DNA of 50,800 nucleotides from Christensenellaceae bacterium. Lineage in GTDB: Bacteria > Bacillota > Clostridia > Christensenellales > Aristaeellaceae. Positions 31,646 to 40,335 of this stretch are shown one piece after another (the stretch's first letter is position 1; each line of letters starts with the position of its first letter). Below the pieces are notes generated by a model. The model was not told where the DNA came from, did not search any database, and saw only the letters and a list, made by a program, of their open reading frames with translations. The position numbers and the translations under genes were made by a program. The DNA lies in NCBI GenBank assembly GCA_012518615.1, contig JAAYRU010000028.1, forward strand, positions 1 through 50,800, in the 5' to 3' direction.

Positions 31646-32496
31646 ATATAGATTTTCACATCAAAAAAGCTAAATCAACCAAAAAACTGACGCTAATATT
31701 TACATTTTTTATGATGTTTGTATACGTGATAATTATTCTATATCCTCTATTTAATATGGTAATATCATCATTTAAAAGCACAAGGGACATTATTCGTTAT
31801 CCGTTTGCCCTACCAGAGAGTATATCATTTAAAAGCTACTACACCGTATGGATAGAGAAGAAATTCTATAATTATTTTATAAATAGCGTTATTGTAACGA
31901 GTGTTTCCATGTTATTTGTTGTTTTGCTAGGCTCTATGGCTTCTTTTGGCGTTTCTAGATATCAATATAAAGGGAACACATTTCTATATATGTTATTTTT
32001 AAGCGGCATAATGCTTCCTCTAAAAGCCGCACTAATTCCTCTTTATATGATAATTAACAAATTAGGGCTTAGTAATTCTCTTACATGTATTATATTAATT
32101 AATATTGCCTCAGGATTGCCATCTACGGTTTTTATACTTTCTGGCTTTATGCGTACTTTTCCGAAAGATTTGGAATATGCTGCACGTATTGATGGATGTA
32201 GCGACTGGAGAATATATTGGAATGTAGTAATGCCAGTGGTAATACCAGGTGTAGCCATTGTTACCATATATAATGCTGTACCTATATGGAATGATTTTTT
32301 CTTTCCATTAGTGTTTATACAAAGTGATGCTCTTCGAACTTTACCGGTTGGACTCAATTCTTTTATTGGTCAATACAAAACTGATTGGGGATTAATGTTT
32401 ACAGGTTTGTCCATATCCATTATTCCAATGTTGTTATTATACCTTTCAATGAGTAACCAGTTTATTCGTGGAATGACTGGAGGAGCTATTAAGTAA
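31642..32496 (+). CDS. Sugar ABC importer permease, MalG type (cassette)
   Basis: The 284-residue protein has the MalG-type core: a first helix at about 16-36 (LIFTFFMMFVYVIIILYPLF), the EAA loop PKDLEYAARIDGCSDWRIYW and the C-terminal FIRGMTGGAIK. I place the start at TTG 31642, overlapping the stop of the previous gene (TTGA) and directly behind AAGGAGGTGGAGA. A start further upstream at 31615 has no ribosome binding site. Confidence 0.9.
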   Translation: MNIDFHIKKAKSTKKLTLIFTFFMMFVYVIIILYPLFNMVISSFKSTRDIIRYPFALPESISFKSYYTVWIEKKFYNYFINSVIVTSVSMLFVVLLGSMASFGVSRYQYKGNTFLYMLFLSGIMLPLKAALIPLYMIINKLGLSNSLTCIILINIASGLPSTVFILSGFMRTFPKDLEYAARIDGCSDWRIYWNVVMPVVIPGVAIVTIYNAVPIWNDFFFPLVFIQSDALRTLPVGLNSFIGQYKTDWGLMFTGLSISIIPMLLLYLSMSNQFIRGMTGGAIK

Positions 32497-32512
32497 TTAT
32501 TAGGAGAGAAAA

Positions 32513-33715
32513 ATGATAAACAAAGAAAAATTAACTGAACTAAATAACATTTACAAAACTGAATTGTTGGAAAATACACTTCCTTTTTGGCTTGAACATT
32601 CAATTGATCATCAATATGGTGGATATTTTTCATGCTTAATGAGGGATGGACGCGTGTATGATACCGATAAATTCGCATGGATGTTGGGAAGAGAACTATG
32701 GTCTCTATCGAAGATTTATAATGAATATGGTAATGACCAGCGTTGTTTGGATGGGGCAAAGGCAGGCGCTGTTTTCTTGCGAAAACATGCATTTACTAAA
32801 GAAGGTGATGTGTATTTCAGCTACAAACAAAATGGAGAACCACTAGTTCATCCATATAACATTTTTTCTGAATGTTTCGTGTGTGCCGGATTTGCTGAAT
32901 ATTACCGCGCTACGGGAGAAGAGTGGTCAAAGGAATTAGCGATAAAGCTACATGAAAGAATACAGATTAGGAAAAAACGTCCCAAAGGCATTTGGACGAA
33001 AGCAGTGGACGATGCACGTGCTTTTTCAGCTCTTAATACAATAATGATTGATTTCATGCTGTTTATCGAACTGAAAGATATAGTTCCTGAATATGAATTA
33101 ATGCCAATTTTGGAGGAAAATATACATAGATTTTTTAAGTGGCATGTTGATGTACCAAATAACCGAATTCTGGAAAGAGCTATTCCAGGTGGAGGGTACG
33201 ATTTTGACCATATGGAAGGAAGATTGCTAACGCCAGGACACGCTTTGGAAACCATGTGGTTTCTGATGAAAATATTGCATGAGCTTGGAAATACGAAACT
33301 AATTAATACCTTAGCTGAACTTATGCTTCATTCCATTAATTATGGATGGGATGAACAACTGGGTGGTATTCCAGTATATAAGGATGCCTTAGGTTTGATG
33401 GGTGATAAATTAGAGGCAAATCAACGTCATTGGTGGGTTCATCTAGAATCACTTTCTGCTATGTTGCTAGCATATAAATTGACCAGAAGACAAGAGTTTT
33501 GGGAATGGTTTATACGTATACATGATTATACTTTTAAACACTTTCCTGATGAAGAGTACGGTGAGTGGTATGGCTATTTGGATAAATACGGTAATCCGGA
33601 GTTTACTGTAAAAGGTAGTAAATTTAAAACCTATTATCATCTCCCAAGGACCTTAATGTGTTGTGAAAGATGGTTGAATGATTTGTATTTGAGTTTGCCA
33701 GATACGACAGTTTGA
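32513..33715 (+). CDS. AGE-family sugar epimerase (N-acylglucosamine 2-epimerase-like)
   Basis: The 400-residue protein fits the (alpha/alpha)6-barrel AGE family over its full length: RVYDTDKFAWMLGRELWSL, HPYNIFSECFVCAGFAEYY, LLTPGHALETMWFLM, WWVHLESLSAMLLAY and the C-terminal KTYYHLPRTLM. The conserved His and Trp residues of the active site are therefore present. Members isomerise or epimerise at C2: N-acetylglucosamine/N-acetylmannosamine, cellobiose, or mannose/glucose/fructose. The exact substrate cannot be told, but as the last gene of a sugar-import operon it should act on the imported sugar. AGGAGAG precedes the ATG. Confidence 0.9.
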   Translation: MINKEKLTELNNIYKTELLENTLPFWLEHSIDHQYGGYFSCLMRDGRVYDTDKFAWMLGRELWSLSKIYNEYGNDQRCLDGAKAGAVFLRKHAFTKEGDVYFSYKQNGEPLVHPYNIFSECFVCAGFAEYYRATGEEWSKELAIKLHERIQIRKKRPKGIWTKAVDDARAFSALNTIMIDFMLFIELKDIVPEYELMPILEENIHRFFKWHVDVPNNRILERAIPGGGYDFDHMEGRLLTPGHALETMWFLMKILHELGNTKLINTLAELMLHSINYGWDEQLGGIPVYKDALGLMGDKLEANQRHWWVHLESLSAMLLAYKLTRRQEFWEWFIRIHDYTFKHFPDEEYGEWYGYLDKYGNPEFTVKGSKFKTYYHLPRTLMCCERWLNDLYLSLPDTTV

Positions 33716-33829
33716 TTAATGTTACAATACAAATTGAATATAGTAGTGATTTTGAAGATAATGGGTAAAAAAACACTTCAATTATGTACTATATACCTAT
33801 ATACCGAAGCGCTGTTCTCGTAAATAATT

Positions 33830-34325
33830 AAGGGAACCTATAAAAACCAGCTTTTCCTGAATCAGTAAATGATATTCATGGTTTTTTTAAAGACGCTCCC
33901 CCTTAATTCCCCTCCTAAAGTGACGGTTATTGCTTGATATTTCCTTTGAAATCTACAGTTTTCCTGGATTTGGGCGTAGTTATCCTGAAGTAGGCATTCC
34001 ACGGTTCGAAATTGCGTACCTTTACAAGTTGTAGATTAGGTTGGTCAGCCCTATGTTGAACAACCGCTGAAGGATCAAAATCTTGAACATTAGCAGGTAG
34101 CTGTAGGATGGTCGTCCTCCCACGCCTTTATGCTCCTTTGCAAACACTTTGTTCAGAGTGCCTGCACACATAAGCCAGTTAATGACGTGATTCAGTTTCT
34201 CTAACGGATCTCCAAGGGCGCTTAACTTTTTCAGACGATTGCTCCCGTCAAAAAATCCAATCTGTTTCATAACTCTATTTTACCATAAATTAGCACATTT
34301 TGCTTGAGTTTATAGAGGTGACCTT
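33830..34325 (-). mobile_element. Internally deleted IS5-like element, copy 2
   Basis: This element of about 496 bp is the second copy, in the same orientation as the one at 27611-28092. The ends read TTAAGGGAACCTATAAAAAC (left) and, reverse-complemented, TTAAGGTCACCTCTATAAAC (right). Both copies share the same internal deletion junction in the transposase remnant, so the deleted form was itself copied or moved. The 114 bases between the epimerase stop and this element hold nothing I recognise. Confidence 0.8.
34022..34270 (-). pseudogene. Internally deleted IS5-family transposase fragment (open frame)
   Basis: This 82-residue open frame starts MKQIGFFDGSNRLKKLSALG and continues through GGRPSYSYLLMFKILILQRL, both standard for the N-terminal region of IS5-family transposases (about 330-500 residues when complete). 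Residues from about 72 (IGLTNLIYNL, then stop) look like the C-terminus of the same protein, fused by deletion of the whole catalytic core. It has no catalytic residues. It might still bind element ends, which is speculation. Confidence 0.8.
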
Positions 34326-34340
34326 AAATATAAATAATAC

Positions 34341-34369
34341 AAGCGGTATTGAAATTATCAAAACCGCTT
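34341..34369 (-). terminator. Possible terminator of the glycine reductase operon
   Basis: On the minus strand AAGCGGT(TT) / (AT)ACCGCTT form a 7-bp stem with a long AT-rich loop followed by GTATTATTTATATT. It lies about 50 bases past the grdD stop. The loop is large and the T tract is interrupted. Confidence 0.35.
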
Positions 34370-34377
34370 ATCTATTG

Positions 34378-34405
34378 CACACGAGCAAACACCGTGTGTT
34401 TTTTT
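34378..34405 (+). terminator. Plus-strand terminator downstream of the cassette
   Basis: CACACG / CGTGTG form a 6-bp stem with a 9-base loop, directly followed by seven T. The orientation stops transcription coming from selD or the cassette before it reads into grdD on the opposite strand. It may have been the original selD terminator. Confidence 0.65.
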
Positions 34406-34416
34406 GTTATTCCCTT

Positions 34417-35568
34417 TTATTTTGCTATATATCCGCCTTTAGCTAATACTTCCATAGCATCATTAAGCTTTTGAGCAGACACCATGGCTATAGGGCCCGT
34501 ACAGCCCATGCCGCTTTCGGCGTATATGCCGTTTTCCCAAAGTAGGCTTACTGCATCTTCTAAATCCATAACATCTATGCCGGCTATGCTTTCATCTACC
34601 ACTTCTTTTGGGGGAGCTTTAACTTCCGCCTTAGGCTTTGAGCTTTTTTTGCTGTTTTCATCTATTATGTCTTTAAGCCCTGCCTTATTAGCTTTATTAA
34701 ATTCCTCTGCGATTATGTTTTTATAATCTACAGATACGAATTTAGCGGCGTATTTTATGGCGTTTATTATTACCGGAGTTGAACTTGCGCGGGATATTAT
34801 AAACACAGGCTCCTGCATATTTTCGCATATTCCGGGGCCATAGCCGTAACCCGTGGTTTCCTTTGCCCCGCCCGAAGTAAGGCTTGATAGCAGCTTCATA
34901 AGCACATTGCCTGTAAGGCTATCCACCGCTATAACATCTGCGCTGCCTGATAATAAATCATTACCGCGCATAATGCAGCCGCCGTCTTTCCTTTGAGACT
35001 TGGCAAAGTTAATATTATAGCCGTTATCGGCTAGCTTTTTAAGGGCAATTTCAAGCTGCCTTGCGCCATCTATATTTAGTATGCCAAGGCTAGGCTCTGT
35101 ATATCCCATGCATTTTGCCGTGGCTATGCCGTATATCGCGGCAAGCAGCATAGCTTCAAACCTGTTTACAGCCGCTGTACCCGTGGTGGTTGAAACAAAG
35201 TAAGGCATACCCGTCGCAGGCGCCGCTACCATACCCACGGTGGATGTACCTATGGGGAAAGTATGGTGCATTGCAACAGCCGCATCTGCTTTGCCGCCCT
35301 TTAATAACTCATCCATTTTTTGAGCAGCTTCATCTTCGCTATTAGCATCTACATGCACAGCATATTCAGGCACAAGAGAGCCTATGTAATATACATCTAT
35401 ACCCTCTTTTGCGGCGATTTCGGCAGCGCTCAAAACGCAGTCTTCCCCAAGCTCGCTGCCTATGCCGCATACAGCAATTTTAGCGCCTTTAACCTTGCCG
35501 GATTCTAAATAATCCGCCATATCGTAGAGGGCGTTTTGCAGCATGGCTTTTGCTTTATCCTTTGCCAT
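34417..35568 (-). CDS. grdD: Glycine reductase component C, alpha subunit
   Basis: The 383-residue protein matches GrdD of protein C: KIAVCGIGSELGEDCVLSAA near residue 30, MHHTFPIGTSTVGMVAAPAT around 110 and AESGMGCTGPIAMVSAQ at the C-terminus with a conserved Cys at about 356. With GrdC it takes the carboxymethyl-selenoether from protein A, forms an acetyl-thioester and releases acetyl phosphate. The ATG overlaps the grdC stop by one base (TAATG). Last gene of the operon. Confidence 0.95.
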   Translation of the reverse strand: MAKDKAKAMLQNALYDMADYLESGKVKGAKIAVCGIGSELGEDCVLSAAEIAAKEGIDVYYIGSLVPEYAVHVDANSEDEAAQKMDELLKGGKADAAVAMHHTFPIGTSTVGMVAAPATGMPYFVSTTTGTAAVNRFEAMLLAAIYGIATAKCMGYTEPSLGILNIDGARQLEIALKKLADNGYNINFAKSQRKDGGCIMRGNDLLSGSADVIAVDSLTGNVLMKLLSSLTSGGAKETTGYGYGPGICENMQEPVFIISRASSTPVIINAIKYAAKFVSVDYKNIIAEEFNKANKAGLKDIIDENSKKSSKPKAEVKAPPKEVVDESIAGIDVMDLEDAVSLLWENGIYAESGMGCTGPIAMVSAQKLNDAMEVLAKGGYIAK

Positions 35569-37106
35569 TATTCCCCCTCCCCTCCAAGGCTTTGTGCAAA
35601 TTTACGCAGCGCATCCGCAAGCATTAGTCTAAGCTTTTTATCATCAAACTGCTTTTCTTCTTCCAAGCCTTTATTTGGCAGCATCATGAAGGATATACCA
35701 TCAAAAAGGTTGGTTAATCTGCCCAAAAACAGGCTGCCCTTGCCTACTATCATTGCGTTTTTAATTTCGCCAGATAGCAGCGCTTCCCTTGCAAAGCCTA
35801 CATAGGGTACGCCGGAAGGTATATGCCCCTGAGTTGGCGCCCAGCCCTGCATACCGTGCTTTTCTATGAAGGAGTTGAGCTCCTTTCTCTCTAGCTGACC
35901 TTCCTTAACCGCAAGCGCGCCTATCATCTTAAAGTTAGCAAGCGGCACATCGCCTGCGCCTGCGGGCTTTGTAATCTCCGGGTTCTGCATTTCTGCCGCG
36001 TATTTATCTATATCAGGTATTCTAAGGTTTGCGCTTTGTAGCGGGTGCAGCACAAGGCTTGATGTTACAGCCTGAGGAGATGAGCCCGTGCCAACAGTGT
36101 GCCTGCCAATATGCTCTAAATCTATATAGGGGTTTACTCCGTCATCTCGGCTTACTAATATGCTAAAACCCGCTACCATGTCCTCAAGCACAGGAAGACC
36201 TTTTTTAACATGGTCTTTTCCGTTCATGCCAAGTTTTGCGGTTGAGCCGCCGGCGGTTACTATTACATGCTTAAATGTACCCGCCTTTACTAGTGAGGCT
36301 GCCGTTACCATAGCATGTGCGGGAGCCGCGCAAAAGCCGCGCAGGTCTGAGCCTGTTGCGTTAAGTAAACCTGCAATCTCAGCCTCTGCCTTGGCAAAGT
36401 TGCCGCCGCCGCGCTGGTTCATATCGCCGCAGGCTTCCTCGCTGCACTCTATTACATATTCTATTTCACTTGGGTCTACGCCCGATTTATCCATAGTATG
36501 CAGTAAGGAAAGCACGGAGGACGCCTTGCTCACTAGGTTTTCAAGCATAATATGTGCGGATAGGTTTGTATCCACATCGTGCGCCCGCTTTACAAAGCCC
36601 ACCGCTTCGCCTTTTATATAAAGCCCTTCCGCATGTTCCTCATTTATGAAGCGCTCTATTTCCTCCTTGCTTGTGCCGTCCTTTATGCGGTTTAATATAT
36701 CCTCACGCATTAGGGGATGCTTTGAAAGCTTTTCCTTTGTGGTTTTAACGAAATTTTCCTCTAAAAACACTAAATCAAAGCTGTCGCAGGCTTGGATAAG
36801 CAAATAAAACTCATCCTGAGGCATTATTTCGCCGAATTTAGAGAAGCGCTCCGCGTTTTCTATGCCATTTTCATAGTAGGGCTGCTCCATCGCGCCAAGC
36901 TCTGCTGGAGTTATATCGCCTATATAGCACCTATTGGGCGGGTAGCTGAGCGCGCTTTCGTAGCTTCTAATATGTTTTGGCAGCTGCTGCAAATATTCGC
37001 TACCCGGATTTACTATGCGCTCTGTAGTCTGCGTGCTTCCGTTTGCAATTACCATATCGGGTGTATGTACCAGCACATAGCTGGCCCAAGTTATAACGCT
37101 TTTCAT
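35568..37106 (-). CDS. grdC: Glycine reductase component C, beta subunit
   Basis: The 512-residue protein belongs to the GrdC family, distantly related to FabH-type condensing enzymes: VIECSEEACGDMNQRGGGNF, FCAAPAHAMVTAASLVKAG and a late APTQGHIPSGVPYVG segment. With GrdD it forms protein C and makes acetyl phosphate from the protein A intermediate. The start at 37106 follows TAGGAGGTAAT; an upstream in-frame start at 37142 would extend into the terminator-like hairpin after grdA and is not used. Confidence 0.94.
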   Translation of the reverse strand: MKSVITWASYVLVHTPDMVIANGSTQTTERIVNPGSEYLQQLPKHIRSYESALSYPPNRCYIGDITPAELGAMEQPYYENGIENAERFSKFGEIMPQDEFYLLIQACDSFDLVFLEENFVKTTKEKLSKHPLMREDILNRIKDGTSKEEIERFINEEHAEGLYIKGEAVGFVKRAHDVDTNLSAHIMLENLVSKASSVLSLLHTMDKSGVDPSEIEYVIECSEEACGDMNQRGGGNFAKAEAEIAGLLNATGSDLRGFCAAPAHAMVTAASLVKAGTFKHVIVTAGGSTAKLGMNGKDHVKKGLPVLEDMVAGFSILVSRDDGVNPYIDLEHIGRHTVGTGSSPQAVTSSLVLHPLQSANLRIPDIDKYAAEMQNPEITKPAGAGDVPLANFKMIGALAVKEGQLERKELNSFIEKHGMQGWAPTQGHIPSGVPYVGFAREALLSGEIKNAMIVGKGSLFLGRLTNLFDGISFMMLPNKGLEEEKQFDDKKLRLMLADALRKFAQSLGGEGE

Positions 37107-37114
37107 ATTACCTC

Positions 37115-37154
37115 CTAAAAAAATAAAAGGGAGTGCGGTCAAGCCGTCCCTCCC
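37115..37154 (-). terminator. Terminator-like hairpin between grdA and grdC
   Basis: On the minus strand GGGAG...CTCCC (37154-37129), with an inner CGG/CCG pairing, is followed by TTTTATTTTTTT. It lies between grdA and the grdC ribosome binding site, so only part of the transcripts should continue into grdCD. Confidence 0.75.
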
Positions 37155-37170
37155 CTAATTTGGCTAAAAA

Positions 37171-37641
37171 TCAATACTTGCAGAATTCGTCCCTTATAGC
37201 GGTCATTTCGCTGACTATGTCGTCTATATCCAGCACCATCTCCATCATGCTGATCTGCTCGTCATAGATATCCGGATCGATTTCGTTTTTGATTTCCTCT
37301 TCACAAACGTGGTATACCCTCAGTCCCAACTGGACTCCGGTCAATGGACCTGCGAATGTAGGATCACCCGCCGTTACTGTTTCCGCCGCTATACCCGCTG
37401 CCTCGCCCTCGGCTGAACCGAGGATTATCACAAGGTTTTCAGGGCCGTATTTTTCGGCAAATTCCATAACGCGCTTTTGGTTTTCCAGGTCCATCGCACC
37501 CGCGCTCGTTCAGACGAAGCACTCGGTAGAGGAAAACACAACCTCTGCGCCGGTGCCTACCATGCACGCCTCTATTGCGGGCCCCGGTATACCGTCGCGG
37601 TCACCTACGATGATGACTTTCTTATCTTCAAGCAAGCTCAT
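37171..37641 (-). CDS. grdA: Glycine reductase selenoprotein A
   Basis: The 156-residue protein is read through TGA at codon 44 (37512-37510) in the context [16 protein letters not shown], the conserved redox motif CxxU of protein A at its known position 44. The N-terminus [21 protein letters not shown] and the later [13 protein letters not shown] are typical of the family. GrdA carries the carboxymethyl group from protein B as a selenoether and delivers it to protein C, being reduced again by thioredoxin. AGGAGG precedes the ATG at 37641. If TGA is treated as stop, only the part after residue 50 is called. A clear SECIS hairpin is not obvious by eye. Confidence 0.96.
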
Positions 37642-37694
37642 GGCTTATCCTCCTTTCCTTTATGTTTATATAAGAACCGCAAAGCGGCGCTTAG

Positions 37695-38012
37695 CTAGAT
37701 ATATTTTTTTATCATATTTTCGATATTTTCGTGGGTGCAGTCGTCTTTGACTAATTCCTCCACCTTTTCGCCGCCCTGATATATTGCCATTACAGGCAGC
37801 CCCAGCACCCTCTGGCTTATTGCAAGGCGCCTTGCCTTTGAGGTGTTGAGCTTTGTAAACTTAAGCTTATCGCCGTATTTTTCCGCCATCTCGTCTACAA
37901 AGGGAGAGAGCGCAGCACATGGAACACAGCCATCGCCATAATAATCTACAAATACTGTTCCCTCGGCTTTAAGCACTTCTTCTTCAAAATTGTTTCTATC
38001 AAGGTCTAACAT
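37695..38012 (-). CDS. trxA: Thioredoxin of the glycine reductase system (GCVPC active site)
   Basis: This 105-residue thioredoxin fold has the active site GDGCVPCAAL (C29, C32) instead of WCGPC. The Trp before the motif is Gly, and the Gly-Pro between the cysteines is Val-Pro. The same GCVPC variant is known from thioredoxins of glycine-reducing clostridia such as Eubacterium acidaminophilum. It passes electrons from TrxB to GrdA. AGGAGG precedes the ATG; it sits between trxB and grdA. Confidence 0.94.
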   Translation of the reverse strand: MLDLDRNNFEEEVLKAEGTVFVDYYGDGCVPCAALSPFVDEMAEKYGDKLKFTKLNTSKARRLAISQRVLGLPVMAIYQGGEKVEELVKDDCTHENIENMIKKYI

Positions 38013-38052
38013 CTTTTACCTCCTGTTTGATGAAAATATTATACCTTTTTTA

Positions 38053-38991
38053 CTAAAGGTTTTCAAGGTAGTGATAGGCTTGCATAGCCGCTATAGCCCC
38101 ATCGCTTGCGGCTGTTACAACCTGCCTTAAGGGGGTTATGCGTACATCGCCCGCTGCATACACGCCTTTTACATCTGTTTCCATTTTTTCGTTGGTAACA
38201 ATATAGCCATTTTGCATAGCTACTTTGCCTTCAAATAAAGCGCTTTCCGGCAAAAAGCCTATGAACACAAATACGCCGAACGTGCCGTCCTCAGGGTCGG
38301 CAAATATTTCGGTTTTTTCGCCTGTCTTGGTGTTTTTAATAACCATGCTTTCAAGTATGCCTTCGCCCTTGAGCTCATCTACTACGGAATCCCACATGAA
38401 TTTAACCTTATCGTTTTTAAATGCCCTATCCTGTATGCCCTGAACGGCACGGAGCTTATCTCTCCTATGTATTATGGTAACGCTCCTGCCAAAGCGGGTT
38501 AGATATATGGCTTCCTCAACCGCTGTATCGCCGCCGCCTACTACGAAAATTTCCATATCCTCAAAGAAGGCGCCATCGCAGGTTGCGCAGTAGGAAACGC
38601 CCTTGCCTATAAGCTCCTTTTCGCCGGGGCAGCCTATGGGGCGGGGGTGAGCGCCTGTTGCAATAATAAGCGCCCTGCACTTATACACGCCTTTTTTGCA
38701 GGTGATTATTTTAATATCGCCGGATAAGTCTACATCTGTTACGGTATCGTACAGCTTTTGAGCGCCGAAACCCTCCGCCTGCTTTGCCATACGCTCAATA
38801 AGCGAGGGACCGCTCTCATTTTCTATGCTGCCGGGGTAGTTGTCTATTTCGGCGGTTATTACTATCTGCCCGCCGTCTTTCTCTTTTTCTATAATCAAGG
38901 TATCAAGCCTTGCCCTGCCTGCATAGCTACCAGCAGCGAGCCCCGCAGGGCCCGCGCCTATAATAATAAGGTCAAATACTTTGTCTTGCAT
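38053..38991 (-). CDS. trxB: Thioredoxin reductase
   Basis: The 312-residue FAD/NAD(P)H enzyme has an N-terminal GAGPAGLAAGSYAGRA, the redox pair CATC (C135, C138) in GVSYCATCDGAFF, the second dinucleotide motif VVGGGDTAVEEAIYL and the C-terminal GVYAAGDVRI. It reduces the adjacent thioredoxin with NAD(P)H and so feeds glycine reduction. The nucleotide preference cannot be decided by eye. AGGAG precedes the ATG. Confidence 0.95.
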   Translation of the reverse strand: MQDKVFDLIIIGAGPAGLAAGSYAGRARLDTLIIEKEKDGGQIVITAEIDNYPGSIENESGPSLIERMAKQAEGFGAQKLYDTVTDVDLSGDIKIITCKKGVYKCRALIIATGAHPRPIGCPGEKELIGKGVSYCATCDGAFFEDMEIFVVGGGDTAVEEAIYLTRFGRSVTIIHRRDKLRAVQGIQDRAFKNDKVKFMWDSVVDELKGEGILESMVIKNTKTGEKTEIFADPEDGTFGVFVFIGFLPESALFEGKVAMQNGYIVTNEKMETDVKGVYAAGDVRITPLRQVVTAASDGAIAAMQAYHYLENL

Positions 38992-39003
38992 ATATACTCC
39001 TGA

Positions 39004-40317
39004 TTACTCCATATCAAACACGGTTTGTTCGCTTACTTCTGTGGACAGGGCATCAAGCGCTTTTAGCACTATTTTTCTGCGCTGTTGTTTTTCCTCTGCC
39101 TTAGATAGAGCCGGGTCACCCAAGGGGTAGGGTATAGCCACCGCCGGTACTATGCGGTTTGCGCCTACCGTGAGCGATATTGGGGTTATGGTGCAGATAT
39201 GTACCACAGGTATGCCTGCACGCTCTATTTCTTTTACCATCGTTGCGCCGCAACGTGTGCATGTCCCTCACGTGGAGGTGAGGATTACAGCCTGAACATT
39301 CTCTTTTATGAGTTCCTTGCTGAAATCCTCCGCAAAGGCTTTGGCGCTCTTGACTGCCATACCGTTGCCAACTGTGCTGAAGAAATATTCGTATATAGAG
39401 CCTACCTTGCCCTCTGTTTCAAAATCACGAAGTACATCAAGGGGCACTACCCTGTCTGCATCGGCGTTCGCGTAAGAAGGGTCATAGCCGCCGTGGGCGG
39501 TTTCGTATGTATCGCTGGTTAAGTTCATAACGCCGTGTATATCATACCTGCCGTATTTTGAGGCGTTTGAGCTTTCTATATGGTCCGGATTGCCCTTTGG
39601 CACTATGCCCCCGCTTGTAACAAGCGCAATTTTAGCTCTGGATATATCCGCAACCGGCGGGTTTGGGGGTACCCTGTCAAAATCGGGCATGGGGTATTCT
39701 GTAGTGAAGGGCTTGCCCTGCAGTTTCTGCAAAAGCATATTTACCGCACGTTCCGAGCCGCGCAGCTTTTCAAAAAGGTTTACACGCCTACCCTGCGGGA
39801 TATAGTCTTCCTCGGAAGATGCGCCTATCTTTTCATTTTTTAACATTTTAAGCGCAAGCGCCGCCATCTTCTTGGCAGCATCGCGCATACCCGCTGCGCT
39901 GTTTCGGGTTGATATGATATAAATATCAGTTTTATACATATCAGCGCCTGGATTTTCTATGTACATGCCTGTAATTACGGGTATGCCTAGCTTTTCTTTA
40001 ACATAAGCCGCCATAGCGCCACAGGCAACGCCATAGCGCCCTGCGTTAAAAGCGGGGCCCGCAACAAACAAATCAGGCTTTGCCTTTTCAACCATGGCTA
40101 GTATCGTTTCCTTAGCTTCGTCCATATTTTCATTGAAATATGAGTCCCCACATACTACGGTACCAACTATTACAGCTTCGCCCTTGAAATTGGCTTCAAG
40201 CGCTAGGCCTGGACCCACTTTACCCTCCCTATATTCGGGGGGAACATGAGCCATCTCTTCGCCGCCTACTTGCCCGAAGAACTGGTTTATGTAATGTACA
40301 ACACGAAATTCGCTCAT
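39004..40317 (-). CDS. grdB: Glycine reductase component B gamma subunit (selenoprotein)
   Basis: The 437-residue protein is read through TGA at codon 350 (39270-39268). The surrounding motif VILTSTUGTCTRCGATMVKE holds U350, C353 and C356, and position 350 matches the known Sec350 of E. acidaminophilum GrdB. The N-terminus VVHYINQFFGQVGGEE and DLFVAGPAFNAGRYGVACG are typical. GrdB binds the pyruvoyl-activated glycine on GrdE and takes over the carboxymethyl group on its selenium. If TGA is treated as stop it is split into two apparent genes (39268-40317 and 39004-39240). Confidence 0.96.
39241..39270 (-). promoter_or_regulatory. SECIS-like hairpin of grdB
   Basis: Starting 12 bases after the UGA (39270-39268), the minus strand forms CGTTGC-GGC-GCAACG (39255-39241), a perfect 6-bp stem with a three-base loop containing G. 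Its distance and loop fit the bacterial SECIS consensus recognised by SelB. Confidence 0.65.
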
Positions 40318-40335
40318 TTTACACCTCTTTTCCGC

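Noticed and set aside
27600-34335. Target-site duplication around the whole cassette
   Set aside because: The outer flanks (GAAATAATA versus AATATAAATAATAC) show no convincing duplicated target beyond AT-rich similarity, so movement as a single transposon is not proven.
39004-39240. Separate small gene downstream of a truncated grdB
   Set aside because: The sequence continues GrdB in frame after the UGA with the conserved UxxCxxC motif; it is one selenoprotein gene.
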